Origin: Molossus alvarezi
Taxonomy: Eukaryota; Chordata; Mammalia; Chiroptera; Molossidae
Length of the DNA stretch: 64,000 nucleotides
Assembly (NCBI GenBank): GCA_037176705.1
Contig: CM073887.1
Coordinates: 89,724,348 to 89,788,347 of the forward strand
Direction of reading: 5' to 3'
Shown here: positions 9,701 through 21,700 of the stretch, in pieces
Position numbering within the stretch: the first letter of the stretch is position 1
How the letters are laid out: every line of letters begins with the position of its first letter
Position numbers and translations under genes: made by a program
Notes under the pieces: generated by a model
Seen by the model: the letters and a program-made list of their open reading frames with translations, nothing else
Told to the model about the DNA's origin: nothing
Databases searched by the model: none

Positions 9701-12700
9701 CCAAATCAGACAGAAGCAAAAGACAGCAAGATGGACACTGGGAAAGGGCAGTCAGTTTGGCATTTGTCACGAGTAAAGTAGAGAATTCACTTCAGTTTGT
9801 GGAGTCCCAGGCTGAGGGTCAAAATCTGATTGGGAAATAATTTTGCAAAAATGGATTAAAATTTGAAGAATAAATACAAATCAAAACCATTCAACTAAAT
9901 GGTCATAACCACCACCACCACCACCACCACCACCAAATACACTCCTGACTCACCCCATTCCCCTGACCAGGGTAAGAGGGAGGGGCGCTCCCAGCCACCT
10001 CCCCTACACCACTCCTGGCCTCCACCAGGCCAGCCTGGGAGGAGAGATCTCTCTCCTAGAGGCCAAACTGACTGAAGCTTTCTGGCATGTCCAGCAAACA
10101 GAAAAGACCTGTTTTCCAGGCCCAGGCCACACAGGAGAAGCAAGGAGACCTGGCACCAGTGATGAGCCCCCACCCTGCGAGCTGTGCTGGTGCCCACGCA
10201 GCCAGCCTGCACCCCATCCACTTGCCCTCAGACCCCGACCTGGCCACAGGTTCCTGTCTTTGTTTCTGAGTGGTTTCTCCTTGGCTTGTTTCTTAGGAGG
10301 ACTCTGCCTGACTTTCCTTTATGGCCTGGGCCAAGCTGGCAGGGAGCGAGACAAAGTCACTTTGGGTGTCAGCACCTGAGTCGGACCTGTGTACCCTCTT
10401 CCAGGAAAAACCATATTTCTGAGTTGCTAGCTTGAAATCCACACAGGTTCCAGTTAACAGAGCCCTCACACTCACCAAGCCAAGAGCTGGATGGGGGATG
10501 AAGGCTGGAAGCAAAAGCAAAGCAGAAGCAAAAGCAAATTCACATGGCTGAGGAAAGTGTGGGGCTGGTCCTCCTGGGGTCAGGCAGGGGCTCATTTGTC
10601 CCAGCAGTTGGGATGGGACCACAGTCAGCAGGATGGGGTAGACTATGGAAAGGAAGGTCTGTTCCAGAACAGAGCGCAGGCCTTAGGAAGGAGAACTGGC
10701 GCACAATTCCTAATGCCTGGCTTTGTTCCTCTCGGAAAGTGTGGAAACAGGCTATGAAAAAAACACCAAGGAAAAGTGACTCTGTGTTGTCCCCACCTGG
10801 CCAACCTGTTGGCTGATTCCTGGAGGCTGGGAGGAACCTCCTTGCCATCCCCCATTCTTCTCTCTCCGGAGCCTACTCTCAAGAGAAACGCCTGCAGCCT
10901 CCACAGGAGGGGCGGCCCCTTCCCCGAGCAGGACTCGCAGAGCCTCACTCAGGAGCTGCTATCCCTCCTTCGGCCAGACAGTGACCATAGAGGGTTCAGG
11001 GGTCAGTGCCGGCTGGGATCAAGCCTTCACCACTGTTCTCAGTCACCACCTGCCAGCCAGTGGGGGTCCACGTCCACTGCCTCAGGGACTGGGGGACACA
11101 CCAGAGCTGTCTAAGCAGAAACCACAGGAGCTTTTGGAATCTGCCAGGAAATGCTGATCTTCCCAGGCCCCGTCCCTCTCCTGGCCTGAAAGACCTGCCT
11201 GAGACCCCTGCACACGCTCTGGGGCCAGTCCCTGCCTGTGGGCCCAGCCTCCACCACCCAGCTCTGTGGAGGCTGCAGGAGAGAGAGTCAGAGAGGTGGG
11301 GGAGAGAGGAGCCACTTGTGCAAGAGAGAGCGCACAAATACTTGATATCTAGAGATATGAGGATCACCAGTGAAAGAAAAAGAAAGGTGAGCAAGAAGGA
11401 GGTAAAGGGCAAATGAAAATGAGAGAGTAAAATGGAAAACAAGTGAGAATGAGTGAGAACAAAAGTCGACAGGAAGTGGGGGACAGAGTGAGCACCCAAG
11501 AGAGAGCAAAAGCCAGTGCAGCGCAGGGAGCCCACCACCTACTTCTTCTTGTCCTTGTCCTTCCTCAGGGGCTGCTGCAAGGTGGTGTGCAAGGCCTGAG
11601 ACTGCAGGGCCTCCACGGCTGCCTTCCTGCGGTTGAAGGCGTTGGTCTCCTCCTCCAGCTCCCGGCGCTTCTCCTCCACTTTGCGCTTCTCTTCCTGGTG
11701 GATCCGCTTGAGGTGCTCAAACTTCTCATGGAGCTGGGAGCAGAAGGGGAGACCCCGGGCTTCCGTGTGGGCCAGGAAGGTGCCAGGCCGTCCAGTCGCC
11801 CAGCTGGGCTCGGCCTCACCACAGAACCCAGCCCAGCACTCACCTCCCTCTCCTTCTCCTTCAGCTCCAGCTCTGTCTCCTTCACTTTGTTGACAAACAT
11901 CTGCCTCATCTCCTCCTCCTTCCTCTGCAGCTCACTCAGGAACTCCTTTCTTTTGGCCTCGTATGTTTCCTGCAGGCTATGGAGACCCAGAGAAAAGAGA
12001 CCAATGGGGGGATTATCGCGGGGTAGGGTAGGCAGAGCCAGAGAAGCCGAATCATATGGGCACTGGGGGCGAGAGGATGCTGGGGTCCTGACAGCCTCAC
12101 TCCTTGGTTCATAAGACCCCAGAAGCATGGCACATCTGGCTGAGGCTGGGAAGATAGGTTCACTCTGTGCTCAGGATGTCACCTGAAGGGCTGGCTGTCC
12201 CCATCGCTGTCCTGGAAGCCCATCTCCTCCAACTTGCAGCGTCGGTAGAGCTCATAGTGCCGACTGTGGGTCTGCTCGCGGAGGTCCTCCATGTTCACCC
12301 GGATCAGCATCTCCCGGAGCTTCACAAAGTCGCAGTGATTCTCGTTCTCCACTGCAAGCAGAGGGCACATGGGGCATCAGGCAGGCACGCAGATGGGCAC
12401 GGGAGGACAGGGGCAGACTCCAGAGGCAGGACAGGCCACAGGAAGTCACAGGGAGGACACAGCACAGGGGCTACAGGCAGCAGGCAGGACAGGGGACTAA
12501 GTTCCGTGCCCCACCTGGGGATGTGCTCACCCCACCACTCACCCTGCACCACTCCCCACGGGTACTGCCGTGCTCGGACCAGCTTGTTCCCCACCTTCAC
12601 CTCCTCGGTGCTGCCCACCACAGCAAAGGGCAGGTGCGCCTGGAAAGGGGCCCAAGGATGTGTGAGCACAGGGCTGAACGAGGCCTGGCCAGATGCTCAC

Positions 12701-15700
12701 TTTCTGCCTATCTTTTCAAGAAGTATTCCTGGGACCTCCAAACAGGGGAATGGGCCAAACCTACAAACCTTCCTCATGTTCTAGGGTGTTCTTTCAGCCC
12801 TTGGGCTCCCCAGGGGCCATTTGAAACTCCCTCAAAGGACCTGTGGGTCTGGTTCTTCCCTAAGTCTCAGCCCTGGCATCCTGCCTACTCACTCCTACAA
12901 GTTTCAGGTCCCCACCCCAACTCCATATCCTGTGAAACTCAGACCTAGGGAAGCCCCAGTATCAGCCCAATACTCAATTCCTCCCGTCCCTTGTCCATAG
13001 GACATGACTTGACCGACGCCCAGATGCCCACCTGTCCTTCTTGGAGAAGGTAAGACTGAAACCCTGTGGAATACGAGTTTCCCAGGGATGTGTCAGAGAC
13101 CCGCGCCGGCTGCAAGCCCTCTGGCCCCACAGTCCTAGGCCCTTGCCCAACACTCACATTCATAACTGCGTTAATCTCCGCAACAGCCTCGTCATCAGTG
13201 GGAAACTGGTAGATCTGGACCCCATTGCTGACCAACTCGCCCATGATCTTGATCTTGAACTTGTGGAGCTCACTCTTGGAGATAGTGTCAGCCTTGGCAA
13301 TGATGGGAATAATGTTAACCTGCCAGGATCAGGAAAGAGGGGGCAGCATGTTAGTTGTTCCCCGACTGAACAGCCCTGCCCAGGCCACAACCCTGGGCAG
13401 AGAGGCAGGAAGCTAGAGAGAGAGCTGCTCCATGGGGAGACCCAGCCTGAACCCAGCCCCCCGGGGCCATTCTGATGGCTGATAGCAATATTTCCTACAG
13501 CCCTTGTTCCCCTAAACCAGCCCCAAAATTAGTCTCCTGGGCATACCCAGCTTTGACCCAGGGTTCCCTGCAGGTCTTAATGGGCCTGAGACCTGATACA
13601 AGCAGGGGCAGAGGACTGAGCTCCCACCTAAGCAGGTAAAATGACCCAGCAGCAGCAGCAGCCACAGGAAGTCTTCAAAATTTCCTCAAAGTTATCCCAT
13701 TTTCACAATGAAAATGACCTCCTGAGACAGGGTTCGCTGGGAGGAAGGTCACGTGAGCTGACAGGTGACTGTAGGGTTGCATTCCCAAGAGGACCCCAAG
13801 CCCTTCCCGTTGTCCCCATGAAGCCGCCCTCTCGGTCCCTACTCCTCATTCACACTCTCAGTTCTGGGCTGTAACTTTCCTCTCCCCAGTGGGCTCAGGA
13901 GAACCCAAGGGAAATCCATGGCAGGAAGGACAGGGGAAGTGAAGGGAACAGAGGAACTAGAAATTGAGAAAGAGAAAATGAGCAGAGAACTGGGATGCTC
14001 TGGGGAGAGGGTCAGAGGGTGAAGGGAGGGAGAAGAGGCCAGGAGCCAGCAGGCTCAGGATACGAATTCCGCTGGAAGAAAGGGGCTCAGGGCCAGACCC
14101 AGGCGACAGAGCTCTGGAGTAAAAGCCCAGAGCAGGGAGTGCCCACTGGAGCAGTAGGGACAAAGAGAAAGAGACAGGGCCAAGTCAAGAGGCTGTCTGC
14201 AAGCCCCCAACCAGCAGAGCCCCCGGGGACTGTAGCAGACTGTCACACCAGTGGAGGACGGGAGCCCATGGAACAAGCTGGGGGTGGAAGTGGAGTGCAC
14301 CTTGCTGTCCAGTTTCTTCATGGTCACCAGGTCCAGGGACTTGAGGGAGTGGCCGGTGGGCGTGATGAAGTAGAGGCACACGTGGATCCTCGTGTCGTGG
14401 TAGTCAAAGAGCGAGCGGCGGATCTTCAGCTCCTCCTGCAGATAGTTTTCAAACTGCGCATCGATGTAGTCAACAATGGGCCTGTAACTACAGACAGCTC
14501 CATCACCCTGGAGGCAGGCAGCTGGGCCTCGCTGGGGCCTGGGAGCCCAGCTAGCCTGCCCACCGGCAGGCTCTCCCTAGGAATAAACAGCTTGGAGAGT
14601 CCTATCTGGTCCCCTTCTCCTGAACCCCAGAGTCCTCAGGCCCTCAGCTCTTCCCTGACAGGCCCTCCCCTGGCCCTGTGAAGTGTGGGGCTTGGTTATT
14701 CGTATGGGGACAGATGGGAGTGAGGAGTGCTCAGGCGAAGGTCAGAGCCAAGGCCAACATGGGTGGGATGGGGTGAGGCTGGGTGGGGCCGCCCTTCCCG
14801 CCTCTTGCCTCTCATCCTTATTGATCTGATCCCCAAAGCCCACAGCATCCACGATGGTCAGCTTGAGCTGCACATTGCTCTCCTGGAGGTCATAGGTCTG
14901 GGGCCGGAGGCGCACACACTCCTCGTGGTGACTAGCTTCCTCAGTCTCGAAGGTCGTGTTGAAGAGTGTGTTCATCAGCGTGGACTTGCCGATGCCAGTC
15001 TCCCCTGGGAAGCGGAGAGGAGAGGCGAAAGGAGGTCAGAGGCTGTGCCTGGAGCTGTCCCTGGCTGTTGGCTAGGCTGGGTGGGGCTCAGGCACCCTCA
15101 GCTGCCACAGAAGAGAGAGGGGAGGGCCTCCCACTGCATCCCTCACTGTCCCTGTCCCCAGGAGCCATCCCTTTTCAGTGGCTTCAGAAATAATGTGTGG
15201 AAGAAAAAGTCAAAAGGCTTTTGGACATGAGATATGGCTATGTGGGATGTGTAAGATGCTTCTTCAGGGAGGGGGAGAGGCAGAGCCAGGCAGCCGTGAG
15301 ACACACAGGACACTGACCTTTGCTGGCCTCAGTGGGACCCAGTCACCTGCTCTGCACACCATCCCTTCCAGATCCAGGATGCTCATGGGGCCAGCAGGAC
15401 CAGAGGCAAACAGAGGCTTGGTCCAGCTGCTCTGAGTGGCCCCAGCACCATGTGGCTTTAACCGGGGGGTTGAGGATAGGCTGCTTCCCAAGCGGCCCCC
15501 ACAGCCCAGCAGATGCTAAGGCTTAGGCTCCTGTGGAGGGTCTGGCCAAGCTCTTCGTGCCCCTGGGAGCCCCAGGCCCTGAGGCACAAGGCATCTCCCA
15601 GAGCCTCCCCGTTTGGGGCTGTATTAGTTCAGACATGTGCGGGAGCTCTTACTACATGACACTGTGATGGAGGAAGAGTCTTGTTTGACATAGTGTCCTA

Positions 15701-18700
15701 GACACAGAGCAGGAACAACACTCAATGTGTTTTAAGTAAACAAACAACCTAAATCTCTGTGATAAATACTCTCAGTTTACAAAGCACCTTCACATGTCTA
15801 ATCCTGTTGACTCTTCAAGGCAACTCTGAGTCAAGCCTGGGCTCCAACTCTGTCCTTGACCCTGGCAGAAACACCAACCAAAGCCTCATCCTGACCCCCT
15901 AAAGTGTCACTCTGCCTGGGAGGTCCCCTTATAGCTCGAGAGGTGGCCAGGGCAGCAGTGCCCCATCTCCCAGAAGGTCCTCCCCGATCCTCTGTCTGAG
16001 GCTGCCCCCTGGCCAGGCCATGACACTTACCCACACAAAGGATGTTGAAGCTGAAGCCCTGAGTGACCGACTTGCTGACCAGCTGGTCGGGGAGGCTGTC
16101 GAAGCCCACATGGCCGCCCAGGGAGAGGCTCCGGGGCTCTGGCTCTGCATTCTGCTAAGAGAGAAATAGAGTTAGGCCATGAGCCCATTGGGGAAGAGAG
16201 GTCAAGTTGGGGTAGGATAAATCTGAGTCAAAACCTCCATCTGAATTCTCAGCATATCTCAGGACACAACATGAGTGCACCACAGCACTAATTCCAGGCC
16301 AGGTTTCCACACAGGGAGCCCAGTGGACCTCAAGGCCAATGAATCCATCTCAGAAAAGGCCCATAAACCCATGGCCCTGCTCCACCAGGGCTGGCAAGGG
16401 ATGCTAGGGCCTGGGCATCTGGCTGCTACCCCTGAGGGCTTACCTGTCTTCCTGTCCAGAAGGAGGCCCCAGAAGTTCCCTGAATCTTAAGTAAAGATTT
16501 CAAGAGGCTAAGTCTGAAGAGTATGATGCTCTTGGGGTCCCCCCCCCAGACCTCCTAGACACTCCTACTGAAGTAAGATCAAGCGGAGACAGGGCTGTCT
16601 CCATTCCCTCACTTGAGCTCTGGGTAGGAGCCTCCATGTGCACCCTTGTTCCTCATGCACCCAAGAGTGGGATGCACACATGGGCCCTGTTAAAGGGGTT
16701 GGCACTCGGACCCACCACTGGGTCTCAGGGCCAGTCTCCAAGGCATGATGACTCTGAGGCTTCCTCCCTCCTGCCACAGTGGGGTTCTCTAGGGACCCCC
16801 AGGCTCTGGTTCATGTGACCCTCTCACTCCACTCCAGCCCTGGTTGCTTAGGCAGAGGATTCAGATGAGAACGTGGCAACCTGGCCTCAGCAGAGAGGCA
16901 GGCAGCAGGTCCCAAGTAAGCTGGGGTCACTGGAGCTGGCCCACAGCACTATAAAAAGAAACCTCCAGGACCCAAAGCAGCAGGTCACGGTCAGACTCCA
17001 ATCTGTATGGCCTCCCTGGGAATGAGAGTAAAATGCTGTCCTCCGAGAGAAAGTTCCCAGGCTCAGCCTTCCTGGGACTGGCCCCTCCGGAGGGCTGGCC
17101 CCTGACAGCTCTGTGTTGGGCAGAACCACGCCTCCTCCATTCCCAGCCCCCTTTCCCTAACTGCCAGCTAGAAAGAGCAAGGACAGGAAAGGGCAGCGGG
17201 TCGGAGTCTTATCCTGCCATCCTACCCACACCACCAGATGGAGGAAACCGGCCCACTGAAGGCAGCTACTGTTTGGGACAGTGGCAGCCCCTCAGTGGTT
17301 CTCAACCTTCCTGATGCCGTAACTCTTTAATACACTTCCTCGTGTTATGGTGACCCCCAACCATAAAATTATTTTTGTTGCTACGTCATAACTGTAATTT
17401 TGCTGCTGTTATGTCTTAGGCGACCCCTGTGAAAGGGTCATTCCACCCCCCAAAGGGGTCGCGACCCACAGGTTGAGAACCACTGCCTTATGCCAATGCA
17501 GATACAGGCACGGTGGCAGAGGGAGCTCAGGACCAGACAGTGGGGCCCTGGCTCCCTACGCTCCCACAAAGGGGTCCCACAGCACCTGAGCTCTCCCTGA
17601 CCTCTCTGCAGCCCTAGCCTGTTGCCTCAGCCCAAACCCTTCTAGCCATTCTTTCCTCCCAACAAGAGGCCCTGGCGCTCACGCCTCACCTTCTCTTTCC
17701 ACTAACTACACCCACCCCACCCCAATCCCACCTCCAGCTAAGACACTGTAGCCCTACACTGACCACTCCCAAGTGTGTGTGTTGGCAGCCTAGGCCCCAT
17801 GTGGCCCCTCTGGGAAGTTGTACTGTCCCCTCACAAAGTCAGGGTTACCTCTAAACCTGCTCTTTCCAGTGACCCTCTCCCAACAGAGCTTCTATTCTTG
17901 TAGCTGGCCCTTTCTCCCTATCCGCTGTCCCCAGTGATCATGTCACAACCTCTCCACTCAAGCTGAAGTCCCGCCAGGGCTGCAAACATAACCAACAAAG
18001 AGGCCCCAAAGGCAGATTCCTCTCACTGGTGCCCACATCAAATACAGTAAATGGAGCATGGGATGTGCTGGGTCAGGTCCAAAGCCCCTAGCATGGCATT
18101 CCGGGCACTTCACGGTCCGAGGCCTTCCTCACATGCTCAGTTCCTGCCCAGCTGGTAACCTCTGAGTTCACTTTTCAAATTCGGCCCCTTCCCTGGGCTC
18201 TGGAGCTCACTCTACCTTTTCCCTGGCACGTGCTCTGACCTGGCCCCTGAGAATTTACATTCCAGACCCCTCACTTGGCCGTGACCCCATTTCCTTGCAT
18301 TGTTAGTTGTCTTTTTTTTTTTTTTTTTAATGCATCCTGGTTCTCCATCTCTTCAATAAGCTCGTTGAAGTTGGCTGCAGGCTGGAGGAGGTCAGGTTTG
18401 CCATTCTGCCCCCACTATGCCCAACATGCTGGGCAACACCACCGTTTGTAAATTGCTAAACAGCATCCTCAACTGCTACAGCTGTCTGCCCACCTCACAC
18501 GGAGCTGCATTATCTAGTCTCTGTTCTACCTGCTGGTGGCAGCCTGGGAATCAGATGGAGTACAGAACAGATGTCTAGAGCTTTTTTCTTTTCAGGTGAC
18601 ACTGAAAATCTCCAAAATGTAAGGTGTGCTGTGCTTGCAGAGAATGCTATGTATTTATTCATTCTCTTCTTCCAAGGGTGACCCAAGCCAACATCCTATA

Positions 18701-21700
18701 GTCTGCTGCCAAAGCCTACCCAGGCAGCTGTGTCTGGAAACCACAGGCGCACGCACACACTTGGTTGCAGAGTCCCTGCAGAATCACAGGCCATCCTGTT
18801 CCTGAGTGTCCCCACTTTCTTACAGTTCCAGGTTCTAGAAGCTAAAAGCAGGGAGGTTCTCAAATGAGTCATCTCTCCACGCTTAGCAAGCCCTGCCTAC
18901 CTTCACTCACAGTGTGGTTCCCTCTCAGGACGTACGTGGAGTGCAGGAAGGTCTTCATCCCCAACTTGTAGTCTAGGCTGCACCCTGTCAATCCAGGGCC
19001 CACAGCCCTAGGGCAATCAGTGCCTGCTCAGGCGCCTCAGGGACCATGGGAGCGTGTGTACACACACACAGAAGAATGGTCACTGGTCCTGACAGAGACA
19101 GAGTGTTGTTCCTGGTTTCAGAAAACTGATCGGACCTCCCTGATCTACTGAGTGGCTAATGCCAACGTCCCTGATCCTATATTTGGCATCAACAACATCT
19201 GATGCAAGGTGCACCACTGTTCCAAGGTGCACACCTCAGGGGTCTCTGCTGACCTTCATGGGATCCCGGTCTAGGAGGAGCCAGCAGCTTCCAAAGCATC
19301 ACTGGCACATCTCAGCTGGCACAACTCGGAAAGAACCTTCATGTCTCCTACTGGCTACCTGGCTATCAGTCTTGCAATGTGGCAGGTAAGACCACAGTTC
19401 CAACTCTGGGAGTGGGGCCTAAAAGTTCTGAACTAATCAGCATGATCCCATAATTGGTTCAGATAGAGGTACATGACCCACATTGAGCCCTCATGACCAT
19501 TCTGAGACCACTAGAGGAGCTAGCCTTAGGCTGAAGCCCCCTCAGAGCCAGCAGAGCCAAGAAATCACAGAGAGAAAGCCAGTGTCTGCCCTCCCTCTGG
19601 GCTTTGTCCTTGACCCCCGTCCCACCTCCCCTTTACTGCTTAAGCTAGTTGAGTAGGGCTACCTATTTCTTGCAACTAAAAACATCTTGACTGCTAGTCT
19701 CCAAAGTGAAACTCTTTGAACTCAGAAAAACAGGGAGAAAGCAAGGAGAGACAGGACAAAGAAGAAAAAAGTGTGGAAAGTAAAGCCTCTCAGGATTTAC
19801 AACCAAAGGAATGAACAATGTCAAATGATGACACCGCCGCCTCGCTGAGTCTCCTACAGAGTCCATTCCCACCCTGTGTGACACACACCTATTATCCCAT
19901 TTTATAGGTAAGGAAACTGAGGTACACAGAAGCTGGGGGACTAATCAGGGCAAAGTAGGGCTATGCAAACAGCCAAACCCTTGCCACAAACCACTCTGCA
20001 ACTCCTACTCTCTTGCTCTTACAAGGCTCCCAACTCATTCATACAGTCACTCAACACACACTCACTGGGCATGTCTGCTATGTACCAAACACTGGGATGG
20101 CAGCCACTGAAAAGATGAGGACACCATCCTGGCCGGTTTGGCTCAGCAGTTAGAGCGTTGGTCTGCGGTCCAGAGAGACCCGGGTTCGGTTCCCGCTAAG
20201 GGCATGTACCTCGGTTGCAGTTTGTCCCCGGCCCTGGTTGGTCGTGCGGGTGGCAGCCACTCAATGTGTCCCTTTCGTGTCAATGTTTCTCTCTCTCTCT
20301 CCCTCCCACTCTATCTGAACAAAAAATGGAAAGATGTCCTTGGATGAGAAAAAACAAAAAACAAACAAACAAACAAACAAAAAAAGGATGAGAACACCAG
20401 ATCCTTGACCTTGGAGGCCCAGTCTAATTCAGTCTAAACTCAAAAGGCTATCGAGGCCAAGCAGGTGATATGAGTGGGTGAAGGGGAACAGCACAGTCAC
20501 AACAACTGCTAACAGTTAGCAAGTGTTTACCATGCATGACTCTAATCTCATTTAGCCCACACATCAGCCCTATGCGGTAGGCTGTAATGTTATCTCCACT
20601 GTACAGATGAGGCAACTGAGCCACCAAGAGATTAATTTTCCCAAGACCACGCTGCTCAGAAAGGTGCAGCCAGGATCTCAATAAAGACGACATGAATGCA
20701 ACACCCACACCTTGAGCCACATAACTCCACTGCAGAGTGTGGGGTCCCCAGGGAGAGTGGGAATGGTGGGGAACTGCAGAGCCTGTGCTTAGTTCACGAC
20801 AGCCACGATTCTGCATCTCCAGCCAACTGTGGGAATGCAGACCTTGTACTGCCATATATTCCAATTTTTCATGAGAATCCAGAAATCTAGATCTTTATGT
20901 GGAACCCCCTAGTTCTTAAAGGTTGGAAACTAACACAAATTGAGAATACCAGGGGGGGCCAACACAATATGCCTCGGGGTTGGACCTGGGCCACGGTCTG
21001 ACAGTCTGCAACCTCGTGGGTCTGGTAGGGAAGTGACCCAGAAGGACAATATACCCAGTCTCCATTCTTGGGATATGGAGACCCACAGGAGACTGCTCCA
21101 GGGAAGGAGACTCTGGGCTGGACAACTTAACGCAGCTCCAGTGAGAGGTGGCCCCAGCTGCTTCTGCCACTTTCACACACCCAGCTCCCTGGGTGCTGGC
21201 TCAGGGGCTCTAACTGTCTCCTCAAAACTCCAGGACACAGAGTTGGCAACTCTGAGCTCTACACACAGAGTGGGAAACTCCACAGGCTAATATCCCCTCT
21301 CTAATCACTAACAAGCTTTTGGCTCCCAAGCCAGGCTCCAGGCCTCTATGTCATCATTTCTTTGGCACATCAAAGACAACAACCAAAATAATAACTGCTC
21401 GGGCCAGCTGCGTTCCTCCATGCCCGGCCGTCCAGAACAAAGTGGAGACTGGCATTCTGTTATGCAGCCCAGGGGATAACTAGGACGTCCTCTTCCTGAC
21501 CAGGAAATGCTCTGTCTGAGTCTTCTGGAGCAGCCCTAATCACCAGCAAAGAGAAGCTGGCCCCTTTACCAAGAAGAGAGGTAGGATTTCGGGAGAAACC
21601 ATGTCTCACAGCTTGCCCACACAAAAACAGGCTTTTATCCAGAAGGAACTGAACATCTGAATGTCTGAACCAAAAGAATCAAGGAAGCTGTGAGTGAATA

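Larger units (their letters stand above)
8955..11538 (-). other. SEPTIN8: SEPTIN8 3' UTR of the 429- and 442-residue forms
   Basis: If the donor at 11542 is not used, the transcript runs on through about 2.6 kb to the first good AATAAA on this strand (8983-8978). Cleavage is expected near 8955-8965. The 442-residue form would use the last 380 bases of the same UTR. The region contains a GGT-triplet repeat in the RNA sense (9935-9908) and no other gene. Open frames on either strand here are short and unrecognised. Confidence 0.55.

Noticed and set aside
20127..20200. tRNA gene suggested by tRNA-like box A and box B sequences (also at other Ves copies)
   Set aside because: These are tRNA-derived SINE heads; the rest of each copy, the tails and the target duplications show they are retroposons.
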